64,000 nt of DNA from the NCBI GenBank assembly GCA_036924085.1, contig JAVGWX010000007.1, positions 74,043,948 through 74,107,947 on the forward strand, written 5' to 3'. The translations under genes and the position numbers were made by a program. The DNA comes from Ariolimax columbianus (taxonomy: Eukaryota > Mollusca > Gastropoda > Stylommatophora > Arionidae). The notes beneath the pieces are model-generated. The model saw only the letters and a program-made list of their open reading frames with translations. It searched no databases and was not told where the DNA came from. Shown piece by piece: positions 8,805-17,916 of the stretch (its first letter is position 1; each line of letters begins with the position of its first letter).

Positions 8805-10320
8805 TCAGTCTGGCTGTTCTTGTTTCAAATACCTGGTATATTTTCTACCACCTCCGGAATGATATGCTGCTTCCAGGTAGGTTTTGCGTACAGAAGGGAT
8901 GGGCTTTGGTGTTAATGTGTTCATAGTGTCTTCGCTCATCTTTGCTTTGGCTATTTCTGCAAAGTTTCTCCGCTTTAGTTTCCCATTTCCAAATCTATTT
9001 AGTCTCTGATGCATTGGGTGGTCTGTCAGTCTTCTGAGTTTCTCTGCTTGCTGCTGGGATCTGCAGTCTCTTCTGTCGGTCATGGATTGCAGATTTCTAA
9101 TCTTTTCCAGTTCTACAATTGGCGTTGACTTCATGCCTGCTGTTATAACTCTCATGGCTTGGTTTTGAAGTTTGCTAATTTTATCAAAGTTAGCCTTTGC
9201 TGCTGTTGCCCATACCGCAATGTCATACTCGAGAACTGGTCTCACTCTTCCAGTGTACAGTTTCGTCTGATCCCCAGCTTGTGCCAGCAAGTTTCCTAAT
9301 GATTGCCATTCTCTGTCTGGCTCTCATTCGGTTTTTCTCGATCTGACTTTTCCATGTCATGCACCGATCAAATGTGACTCCCAGGTAGTTTTGGTTGCCG
9401 TTTGTCCGCAGATATTTGCCGTTAAGACTTATTTTAGTGTTCTGGGGTTTGTTTGAAAGCGAGAATATCGTACATGTTTTTTCCTCATTTATTTTGACCA
9501 GCCATGAGTTCGCCCACTCCTCCAACGATGTTAGGGCCTGCTGCATCCGATTGCTTGCTATGGTGAGATTTTTTTCAGACGTCCACATAGCCAGATCGTC
9601 TGCAAACATGGAGCTGTGGACTCTTCTTGGTAGATTTTCTGTGATGTTGTTTATATACACCAGGAAAGGTGTTGGTGACAGTACTCCCCTTTGGTGTATT
9701 CTCTGCTCAAGTGTCACCTTTTTGCTCATCTGCTATTGTACTTGAACTATGGTTTTCGAGGTAGTCGCTGATCCATCTGTACATTTTCCCACAAACTTCA
9801 CTTCTTCGTAGCTTGACTTTAAGTCCCTTTATCCACACCTTGTCAAATGCCTTCTCTAAATTCACCCAAACCGCTACTGTGTGGTTTTCTCCTGGTACGC
9901 ATCATCTATTAACTGGGCTATGAGAGTGATCTGGTCCTCAGTGGATCTGTGCTGTCTAAAGCCTGCTTGCTGTGGAATTAGTATGTGTTTTTCTTCCAGA
10001 TGCCACATCAGTCTGGTGTTTATCATACGTTCCATCAGTTTACCTACACAGCTCAGTAGACTGATAGGTCTGTATCCATTAGGATCTGTTCTATCTTTTT
10101 CTTTCTTTGGTACTGGTATAAGTACAGCGTCTTTTCATGTCTGAGGTACAATTCCCCTTTTCCAGCTTTGGTTCAGGACTGATAGTAACTTCCTCTTTGC
10201 TGTTTGGCCCAACTTCATCAGCAATTCGTGTTACCCCATCTTTCCGGGCGATTTCTGTTTCTTTAGAGTTCTCATGGCCTCTTCCTTTTCATTCATTGTT
10301 AGTATTGCCATCATGTGCTC
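8805..10320 (-). pseudogene. Reverse transcriptase domain of the I/Nimb-like LINE, unit 1
   Basis: Fragments in order on the minus strand: fingers KKQKSPGKDGV (frameshifted in unit 1), NGYRPISLLSCVGKLMER, QQAGFRQHRSTEDQ, motif A as VWVNLEKAFDKVW, motif B RGVLSPTPFLVYINNI, active site MFADDLAMW (Asp44/Asp45 of the 9223-9729 frame), NYLGVTFDRCMTW, and the thumb with RPVLEYDIAVWATAAK and GMKSTPIVELE (8805-9290). The catalytic Asp of motif A is replaced by Asn in all three units, so the protein was inactive before the duplication. Confidence 0.85.
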
Positions 10321-10344
10321 CTCTGGTGCCATATTGATGTAGTC

Positions 10345-10995
10345 GTGGCTCTTTTGTTCTTCACTATTGTCTGCGAGCCAGTCTGTAGGTACATCAATGT
10401 AGTTTGCTCTGGCATAGTGTTCGTTCTATAAAGGCGTTTGCTGCTTTTTTTTCCCAGTAAGCATGTTGTTGTCTCCATGCTTGATGGTAATTTGTTCATT
10501 TGATGGTGTTTCGTCATTCATGGCTCTGACTAACTTCCATAGTTTGTTCTCTTCTTTATCTAAATTGAGGCTTTCTGTTTTATTTTTCCAGCTGTCTCTT
10601 GTTATATGGTTTAGTGTTCTTTTGTATTTCGCCGTGATAGCCTTGAGGGCGATATTTGCCTCCATAGATTGTTCTCTCTCTGCCATGTTCCTAGCATTTG
10701 AGACTTCGTCTTCCGCTTTCTAAAATTCATCATTCCAATATGGCTTGTAGTTTTTCCTTGCCCCTCTTGGGATGGTTTCGGTGGCTGCTTGCATTATTGC
10801 TTTGCTTAGGCTTTCCACCATAGGTTTTATATTGTTATTCCATGTGTTGATGGTTTCACATAGCCGATCTGTCAGAATTGCAAATCTGTCCCAGTCGGCT
10901 CGTTTATAGTTCCAACGTAGGAGCGCTTTTATTTCCTGTGGGCCTACTTCCAAATCAATTTCTAGCCTAATTGGCCTTTTGTCGCTACCTGCCAA
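10345..10995 (-). pseudogene. Endonuclease-RT linker of the I/Nimb-like LINE, unit 1
   Basis: Two frames, 10720-10995 and 10426-10686, cover the linker. The first contains KALLRWNYKRADWDRF, a pattern typical of the segment after the endonuclease in jockey/I-type proteins, and ends with NYKPYWNDEF. The second contains ENKLWKLVRAMNDE, the segment just before the RT fingers. A stop separates the two. Unit 2 has a private deletion in the second part. Confidence 0.75.
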
Positions 10996-11521
10996 TTGGT
11001 TGAGCGATCTGGCCGTCTATGTGGTGAATATCAACCGTGTAAAAGGCCAAGTCTAGAGTAGAGGTGGTATGCCATGTTCTAGAATAGAAGATAGGGCTGT
11101 CCTCCAGCCTATTGAAAAGATAGAGATTTGTGTCTATCTCCCAGTCTTCCACTTCATCGCCTCTTTTGTCTGTGTCCGAATATCCCCATCTCTCCGAGTG
11201 GCTGTTGAAGTCTCCAACTACTAGGCAGCTGGAGTTCTTGATTTCCATACTCGAGAGCGACAGGTCTTTGTTGGGTGGTCCATACAGGTTGAAGATGCGG
11301 ATCTTCGTTTCTTGTGTCATTATGTCGAGTCCTACAATTTCTGCTTGTCCAGTGTGATTGACAGCTACCGCGCTCCTCGGTATGCAGTTATGTGTTAGTA
11401 TCAGAACCCTTCCTTTGTCAAGACTGTAACATGCTAAAGCAACTGCGTTGTGAATACTGACCCACTGAGATGAACCCACACATACACACTTTTGTGAGAG
11501 TCTTGAAGAACTCCCCACCAC
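10985..11521 (-). pseudogene. Endonuclease domain remnant of the I/Nimb-like LINE, unit 1
   Basis: An open frame of 178 codons covers the C-terminal two thirds of an APE-type endonuclease that nicks target DNA to prime reverse transcription. Visible motifs are NLYGPPNK, CLVVGDFNSHSERWGY (the GDFN catalytic motif) and TSTLDLAFYT (the SxxDLxF motif); the terminal SDH-type motif is not evident. The NxxG and QET motifs expected at the N-terminus are absent because the element is truncated at about 11578, next to the purine tract. The Met start is accidental. Confidence 0.85.
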
Positions 11522-11582
11522 AGTAGACTTTGTCCATAGAACTGGCCTTTACGTGTAGACTTAATACAATTGTCGGTGAGCT

Positions 11583-11764
11583 AGAAAAAGAAGGAAAAGA
11601 AGAAGAAAGAGAAGAAGAAGTAAAGAATGAAGAAGAAAATCGAGAAGAAGGAGTAGAAGAAGAAGAGGAATAGGAATAAGAAGAAGAAAAAGAAGAAGAA
11701 GAAAAAGAAGAAGAAGAAGAAGAAGAGAAAGAAGAAAAAAAAGAAGAGAAAGAAAAAGAAGATA
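11583..11764 (+). repeat. Purine-only GAA-rich tract, unit 1
   Basis: About 180 bp almost entirely of A and G on the plus strand (GAA triplets with AAAAAG and GAG interruptions). It abuts the 5'-truncated end of the minus-strand LINE, so it may be older target sequence or the tail of another element. Phe- and Leu-rich ORFs on the minus strand are artefacts of TTC/CTT codons. Confidence 0.92.
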
Positions 11765-12834
11765 AACATGAGTAAATAGTACCACCTGATATTGCCAGAA
11801 GAAGATTTTAATGTTTAAATGAAGTATATCGTTAAAAAGCAACTAATCTGATTGGCAAACATCAGGCCAGTCTCTAAACCCTGATCTATGGGTGAGAGAG
11901 CTAGAGTGTGTACGCCAAACACGCCAGGAGGTTGAATCATTTCTACATGACACATACTCCAAATTGGCTACAAGACCACATCACAAATAACCATACTCTT
12001 TTCATTACTACTACACTATTCATACACTTTTGTAGAAAGTTAAAGTGAGATAGACTAGCCAAGTTTCTCGAATGTCAAGTGAAAGGTTCCAAAAGAAACT
12101 TCTGTTTAGCGAGCTTAGCGCAAGTAAGGCGATCACCTGGACGTCAATAAAAGCGATTCAGTGAATCCTGGCAGTAAATCGTTTAGCCTGAAAAAGGCGA
12201 GGCCAAAAAGAGCCTTGCATGCAGTTAGCGAGAGTCGACGGGCGATCAGGTGGAAGTATAGAGTAGAGAGAAAACCAACACCAGCTGGTGTTGGCTTAAT
12301 CTGTCATGCACGTATCCGCCCACAGACTTGAGGGCGCAGTATGACACATGATGATGTTGGTTATTCTCATCGACGGCGATAAGCCCATTATTATTGTCAT
12401 GATCATATTTCTTCAAAATCAAGTAAATACCGGATCAAGATGGTGAGCAGCGCATGAGCTGCAGCGGTCAGCGAGCCATAGCTGACTGATAGCGTTAGGG
12501 CTAGCGAACCGGAGCTGCTAAGGCCGTTCTACACGTCCGCGCAGTATTCTAGAAAACAGGCTGCAACAGAGCAGACTGGCTAAGGAGAAGGGATCGAAGA
12601 GGGAATGCTAACTCAGTACTCAAAAAATGCTTACTGAAGTCGGATGTGTTGGACCGAAAGGTGCAAATATCGACATAACGCATTCCGTTCTCTGGACTGC
12701 GTTCTGCTATTTAGGCCCGTGTCAGGGTTTGATAGCGGGAGATGGAGAACAAACGAAGCCAAGCCAAGACAATTAAATACATTTAATATTCATCAGTTCA
12801 TTGGCGTCTCAGTCACTGATCATCATGCGCCTGG
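11765..12834. other. Unrecognised GC-richer segment with palindrome, unit 1
   Basis: No family recognised. The part from about 12060 to 12640 is richer in G, C and CpG than its neighbours and has short internal echoes (TTAGCGAG, AGCGAGC, TAGCGAACC). A perfect 20-bp palindrome, CCAACACCAGCTGGTGTTGG, lies at 12275-12294. It could be part of a DNA transposon or an old regulatory or exon segment, but no terminal inverted repeats or coding frame could be identified. Confidence 0.4.
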
Positions 12835-13130
12835 CGCCCTGGCGAAGTTTGCCCAGCTCTGTCTCCCGTATTTCGACACAGTCTGCTATGGTTGAAAACG
12901 CCGGTACGTGAGTGGCAGTCCTTGTCGCAGATCGTACAACGGGGCTGAGGAGACTGACATGCCGGGGTGTTCCCCGATCTTTTCTCTGGATCCAGATGGC
13001 CTCTACAAGCGTCGGCAACTACTGTGCACCTCCCAACTGACTGTCTGCAATCGACTCAATCCTGAGCTTTCGGCTTGGATGTCGCATGACGTCATATCCA
13101 TCTTGTATACGTCCTTGAATCGCTGTGTGG
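12835..13130 (-). mobile_element. RTE-type LINE C-terminus with C2HC zinc finger, unit 1
   Basis: Read on the minus strand: TQRFKDVYKMDMTSCDIQAE matches the RFKDxLKxxxKxxxI segment that follows the RT in endonuclease/reverse-transcriptase LINEs, and SWEVHSS resembles the W-R segment after it. After a frameshift comes CTICDKDCHSRTGVFNHSRL then C, a C-x2-C...H-x4-C finger of the CxxCGRxCxSRIGLxxHxRxC type that closes such proteins. A stop and a frameshift separate the two parts, so this is a remnant. Confidence 0.7.
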
Positions 13131-13189
13131 GGTAGTCGATTCCTTTAGCTGCAGTGAGCAGTTGTCCATAAAATATATCCTATAACAGC

Positions 13190-15137
13190 CTTTACAATGT
13201 ATGTAAATATACACTCGCGAGCATACGACTACTCTAAGACAGATGTACAGAAGATGAAAGATACAGACAGCCACATAAACTGGAAAGATATTGTCAGAGG
13301 TACAGACGTTGAACAAGAGGCAGAGTGTTTCAAAACACTTTTAGAACAACTAAAAGTCGAATATGTTCCATGTATGGAGGTAAACACCAATCATAAGAAG
13401 TGGATTACTAGATTTGTAGCTAAATGTACAAGAGCTTAAAATAAAGCCTGGACAATGTATTTAAAGGCAAGTAAATCAAAAAAGATATATTAAAAATATT
13501 TGGACAAGCAAAACATAGCTCAGAAAGTAAATAAAGCAGCAAAAATAGACTTTGAAAAAAACTTACTAATAGGATCAAGACTGATGGTGAAAGCTTCTTT
13601 TCTAATGTTAGAAATAAATAAAGACCTAAAAACAAGGTAGGCTTTCTCATAGACAGTACAGTGACAATAAGCAGAGAAAATAGGGAGATAGCTAATCTAA
13701 TAAATCAATACGTTGGCACAGTCTATACAAAAGAACACTTCTCCAAGATACCAGAGCCTATACATATTTTCAAATGTCAAATGGATATAGTGCGATTAAA
13801 GTCATTCTGTATTACGGAGGAAATGGTTCTAAAAAGATTGGAAGGATTAAAAGTGGATAAATGTACAGATCAAGATGGTATCCATTCATCAATGCTATTT
13901 GAAGTATAGACTAACTAGTTAAACCATTGGCTATATTATTTTCTCAATCACTTGCAAAATGGATTGTTCCAAGAGATTGGAAAGATGCAGGAGTGATTCC
14001 CTTATTCAAAAGAGGAAAGAAATCAGATCCAGCTAATTAAGTAAGTTTAACGTGCATAGTCTGTAAATTGTTAGAGTCAATAATGAAAGAAAACATTGTA
14101 ATGCATCTAGACAGGTTAAATCTAATCAGAAATAGTCAGCATGGGTTTACTAGAGGGAGACCGTGCTTAACAAATCTATTGGAGTGCATGGAGATGATTA
14201 CTAAAATCATAGATAAGGGAGAACCAGTGGATGTTATTTATCTAGATTTTACAAAGGCTTTTGATATAGTACCTCATCAACGATTATTTAAAAAGTTAAA
14301 ATCACATGGGATAGATTGGCAGGTTGCCGATTGGATTGAAAGTTGGTTAACGGGAAGAAGACAGCGATTGGCATAAATAAGGAGTACTCTGAGTGGTGTG
14401 AAGTAAAAAATGGAACAAAATTACAGAATTGCGAGAACAATAATAGAATGATAGATAACGAAAGAGACATAGGGGTAATAATAGAGCATACAGGTAAGGT
14501 GAGTGAGCAAGTCCAGGTAGCAGTGAATAAGTCAAATGCAACGTTAGGTATGATAAAAAAAAAGAAATATTAAACATAGGAGTAATGAGATGATTGACAC
14601 ACTGTATAAAGCATTAGTTAGACCTAGATCGGAGTACTGTGTACAGGTGTGGAGTACTTGTCGTAGAAGAGCTATAAATATGCTGGAAAGGATACAAAGA
14701 ATAGCGACAAAACTGATAGTGGGATTCCAGAATTACAGTTACGAGGAAAGACTCAGAAAAACCGGCCGTTAATGTCTAGAAAAGAGACGAATTAAACGTG
14801 ACTAAATCTAAGTTGATAAGATAATCACAGCAAAAGTTAAATTGGACTATAACAAGTTTTTCAGAATACAACCACCAGCGAGAGCAAGAGGACACAGATA
14901 CAAATTAACTAACGAAAGGTCCAAATTGGACACAGAACATTTTTTTTTATTCAGACAGTGGTGAATGCTTGGAATGCTTTGCCCCAGGAAATAGTGCAGG
15001 CAGAGACAGTTAATGCATTTAAGAATAAATATGATGTACATAGTTATTAGAGCAGGGTAATGCAAATGGGACTGGTTGTCTACAGACTCTGATGAGTTTT
15101 CTAAACCAATATAAAAACGTTATGTTAAGTTAAGTTA
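13190..15137 (+). mobile_element. CR1-like LINE lacking its RT active site, unit 1
   Basis: A plus-strand remnant in the canonical order: linker (SHINWKDIV, KKWITRFVAKCTRA, KAWTMYLKASKSKKIY), pre-RT (NREIANLINQYVGTVYTKEH), fingers (MVLKRLEGLKVDKCTDQDGI), KDAGVIPLFKRGKKSDPAN, NSQHGFTRGRPCLTNLLE, motif A VDVIYLDFTKAFDIVPHQRL, then GRRQRLA. Directly after that the palm with the YADD site is missing and the sequence resumes at RDIGVIIEHTGKVSEQVQVA, LYKALVRPRSEYCVQVWSTC, YSYEERLRK, a frameshifted NAWNALPQEI and the GTTAA-type tail (15123-15137). Stops and the internal deletion make it inactive. Family: CR1/jockey group. Confidence 0.88.
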
Positions 15138-15299
15138 TGCCGTGTTTGTTAGCTTACTCAGTACGTTTTATGATTGTGCTAACTTTTTGTTTCACCGCTT
15201 CACATTGTTCTTTGTAGGACAATGTGCGATCCATTGTAATTCCTAGGTACTTAGGTGTATCTATATGTTTAAGTTTATGCCCCTGCCAACTAATCTTTC
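15138..15299 (-). mobile_element. Jockey-group LINE RT fragment, unit 1
   Basis: On the minus strand this encodes KLKHIDTPKYLGITMDRTLS then YKEQCEAVKQKVSTIIKRTE and a stop. The PKYLGITMDRTLSYKEHxxxxxxKV pattern is the segment after the RT palm in jockey-group LINEs. It is wedged, in reverse orientation, between the CR1-like tail and the second I/Nimb-like copy. It is a different family from both, since its wording does not match the NYLGVTFDRCMTW of the I/Nimb-like element. Confidence 0.65.
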
Positions 15300-15868
15300 A
15301 ATAGAGAATATATTAAGAAGAGTCCACAGCTCCATGTTTGCAGACGATCTGGCTTTGTGGACCACTGAAGAAAATCGGATGCAGCAGGCCCTAACATCGC
15401 TGGAGTAGTGGACGATGAGACAGACAGACTGGCTAAAGAAGGTGCAAGGTTACCACAACCAGATTCTAGTGTGAGTGTGACCTACGAAGAGTTCAGATAC
15501 AAGGCCAAATGGGAAACAGAGCATACTGGCTACACAAAAAATGATGCCTACTACCAGTTGAACAGAAGAGAGCAGGTCGTGGTCTTCAGACTCCGCACAG
15601 GCCACAACAGACTGAGGTACCATCTATTCAATAAACTGAAGAAAGGTGGTACTGACGAATGCACCTGTGGTACAGGGAAAATGACCGCGGAACATCCGCT
15701 GCAAAATTGTCCGACATACGAGAACCAGAGAAAGCACATGTATCCATCACCAGTGGAAACACTAGACAAGCTCTATGGCAGTGTCGACAGCCTCAAGATG
15801 ACAGCTGCCTTCTTCGAAAAAATTCAAGTTGACGTCTGACAGCGTACGAAGAAGAAGATTTACCTCGA
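15300..15868 (+). mobile_element. I/Nimb-like LINE, RT fused to RNase H by deletion, unit 1
   Basis: The plus strand encodes RRVHSSMFADDLALWTTEEN then RMQQALTSLE and a stop, clearly the same RT palm as MFADDLAMW in the minus-strand element. At about 15406 the sequence jumps directly to the RNase H C-terminus (DETDRLAKEGARLPQPDSS), followed by RREQVVVFRLRTGHNRLRYH, CTCGTGKMTAEHPLQNCPTY and the 3' end GTCTGACAGCGTACGAAGAA. The RT palm end, thumb and most of RNase H have been deleted. The 143-codon frame 15408-15839 is therefore a remnant, although it is the cleanest copy of this protein tail in the window. Confidence 0.85.
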
Positions 15869-17811
15869 ATTGTTTTTAACACCTGCACAAATTAACAGTC
15901 ATCTAACAATATTCATATTTCTGTTGTTCATCCTCTCTCTCTTTCTCTCTCTCTCTACTTTGGTCTTCTTGTTTCTCTGTACTCTCAGCAATCAATGCTG
16001 ACTACCAACTAATGTGTGACAAATATGAACTGCTGTGATCATATAAGACATTCCAATGTACCCCGCCCAGTACCAGTTAAAGGCCAACACAAAATACAGA
16101 AGGGATTGAAGCTCACGAGCAAAAACATGCATTTAGAACGTGCCAACCGTAGCGACAATCCGCCCAAGAAACTGTTCATTATGTCAAGGAAAGAATGTCA
16201 GAATACAAACACAGCCAACTTGCTGTTTACATTAATGGATACATCGAGTAATACAAATATACTGTAGTCGGGGATGCTGTGGTAGAAACTTCTCTATACG
16301 AGGTTTTAGCTTTTATCAGATGGGGATAGCCAGTTCCCTTCCTCGAAGTCTTGGCTTACAATATCACTGATATATACATTTATTGTTATTACCGCTAGGG
16401 ATGAGGTACTAGAATCTTCATTGTTCTGATACACACACGAATCCATGAACTGGTCAATACGACATGATACCGCACAAAGGACAACGGTCTGTGGTAGAAA
16501 AGGGCAAGTCTTTCAAGAATCCATAAATTTAAACCTCTAATCAAACCAAAAACTTCAGGTTTTGTGAAAACCAATTCCTGTTCCTCTATCATTTCTCCTA
16601 ACAGTAAATCTGGTACTCGTTTACAGCTGGGTTGGCTGGAACAAGTTGCAGCCGGAAAGAAGCAGCCACTCTACCAACGTTGTATCCTACGCTCTACATG
16701 TACATATAGTGTGGTCTTATGTTTCCTCTAATAACATGTCTTAATGGTAATCACACATTTTCTTCTGCTTATCTCTCGGAATAATCATTCCTTCATGGTT
16801 TTATGCTTAAACATCTATCTAATTGTTCTATTATAGGTCAATGGCCAATGTTTTGTTATTATTATTGTCATGATTATTATCATCAACATCCTCATCATCT
16901 TCTATCAACTTGTGTCATTAGAAGGCGTGGAAGGGGGTGTAGTTTTATGTCGTGTGCCATCTTCGTCGCCGATGTTGTTGACATCCAGTTTTTCTTTAAA
17001 CATAGCGAGGGACATAACCAAACAAATACAAAAAATATATAATTAAGAGTTATCCCATCATAAAAAATTTGCGTGAGAGGTTCTGGCTTGGGCGTCTCCC
17101 CTCTTTATCCAGGTTACAAACCTTAGAACGAGTGAGCTATGGCCCTACACAAGAACCACATGGACGTGTACATTGGCATCTGTACACTGAAGGCGATAGG
17201 TGTTAATTATCCACCCGACCAAATTTCTCACGCTTGTTGTCGTCCTCGTGCACGACATATGGGGAGGAACAGCTCGCGACCCCGGGCGCTCGTCGGCGAC
17301 GATTGTGACAGCAAAGCCGTGCTTATCACAAGAGCTGAACCTTGAACCTTGACCGGCGTCGAAGTCATGGAGCGAACTAGACAAGTAACTGGCAGAAGAC
17401 AACACTGGCTGCTCCTGTAGCTGTTAATAGTAAGGTTAGAGTTAGCATATATGCTGATGCCTGTTTAAGTTAGCTCTGTTGTGGTGACAGCGACTCGCAT
17501 ATTGTTTTTAAAATGAATTTAATAATATTCATAAAATGCAAATAAATGTTTAAAATTTCCGAAAGGTAAATTTCGAATGGTATGCTCCATTATACGCACC
17601 CTTAACTATTATAAGTATTTGCTTTATTTTCATGTAATTATTATATGATTTATATTATTGTAGTGCATTTATTACATCCCTTTCTTTTGAATACATTGCC
17701 CTTATGACGAAGTAATCATTGTCCGTGTAAATACAGTTCACTACTAGGCCGTGAAACTGTTATCTAGCTAATCGAAGATCATGTGCTGAAAGTTGTTTAT
17801 GATTAAGCGTG
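15869..17811. other. Unrecognised segment before the LINE insertion, unit 1
   Basis: Mostly unassigned. It contains a CT microsatellite (about 15933-15957), an ATT/ATC microsatellite (about 16855-16910), and a GC-richer stretch at 17050-17440 with several short ORFs on both strands. The minus strand around 17090-17150 has a weak tRNA-like head (ATAGCTCACTCG), but no convincing box B, so a SINE call is not supported. No protein family recognised. Confidence 0.45.
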
Positions 17812-17828
17812 CTTATATTCCGTGTGTG
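17812..17828. repeat. 5' target-site duplication of the Tx1-like LINE
   Basis: CTTATATTCCGTGTGTG, identical over 17 bp to 23479-23495. The first C may be a chance match with the element end, so the duplication is 16-17 bp. Confidence 0.95.
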
Positions 17829-17916
17829 AGGGCGGACGCGTTTGCGATCTGCTCTCGCCTTGTGTTTTCTGGAGTGCTTTTTTGGACTGTGTTTTTTGTT
17901 TGTAGTTGTTTGAAAT
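17829..17916 (+). promoter_or_regulatory. LINE 5' UTR, probable internal promoter
   Basis: The element starts AGGGCGGACGCGTTTGCGAT and is GC-rich and CpG-containing for its first 50 bp. Full-length LINEs carry an internal promoter at this place; that this one does is inferred from position and from the element being full-length, not from a recognised motif. Confidence 0.45.

Larger units (their letters stand above)
7936..11578 (-). mobile_element. I/Nimb-like LINE with RNase H, 5'-truncated and broken, unit 1
   Basis: A minus-strand non-LTR retrotransposon read from 11578 down to 7936: partial apurinic endonuclease, linker, reverse transcriptase, RNase H, Cys-rich tail and a GAA-triplet 3' tail (7936-7966). 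Domain order and the terminal RNase H place it in the I superfamily (I/Nimb-like). It is dead in several ways: the N-terminal third of the endonuclease is missing, the first catalytic Asp of RT motif A is Asn (codon 9860-9862), and several frameshifts and stops break the frame. Unit 1 has two private frameshifts, a lost T near 10243 in the RT fingers and an extra base near 8335 in RNase H. Confidence 0.9.

Noticed and set aside
9395..9745. 116-codon plus-strand ORF repeated in all units
   Set aside because: Antisense shadow of the I/Nimb-like reverse transcriptase palm, whose FADD motif is on the minus strand.
11561..11842. Leu/Phe-rich minus-strand ORFs that resemble membrane proteins
   Set aside because: They translate the GAA/TTC purine tract and have no other support.
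15408..15839. 143-codon ORF as a host RNase H gene
   Set aside because: It lacks the N-terminal RNase H motifs, is joined to an RT palm in the same orientation and ends in the LINE 3' tail.
17090..17150. Second tRNA-derived SINE on the minus strand
   Set aside because: Only a weak box A-like word is visible and no box B at suitable spacing, tail or target duplication.
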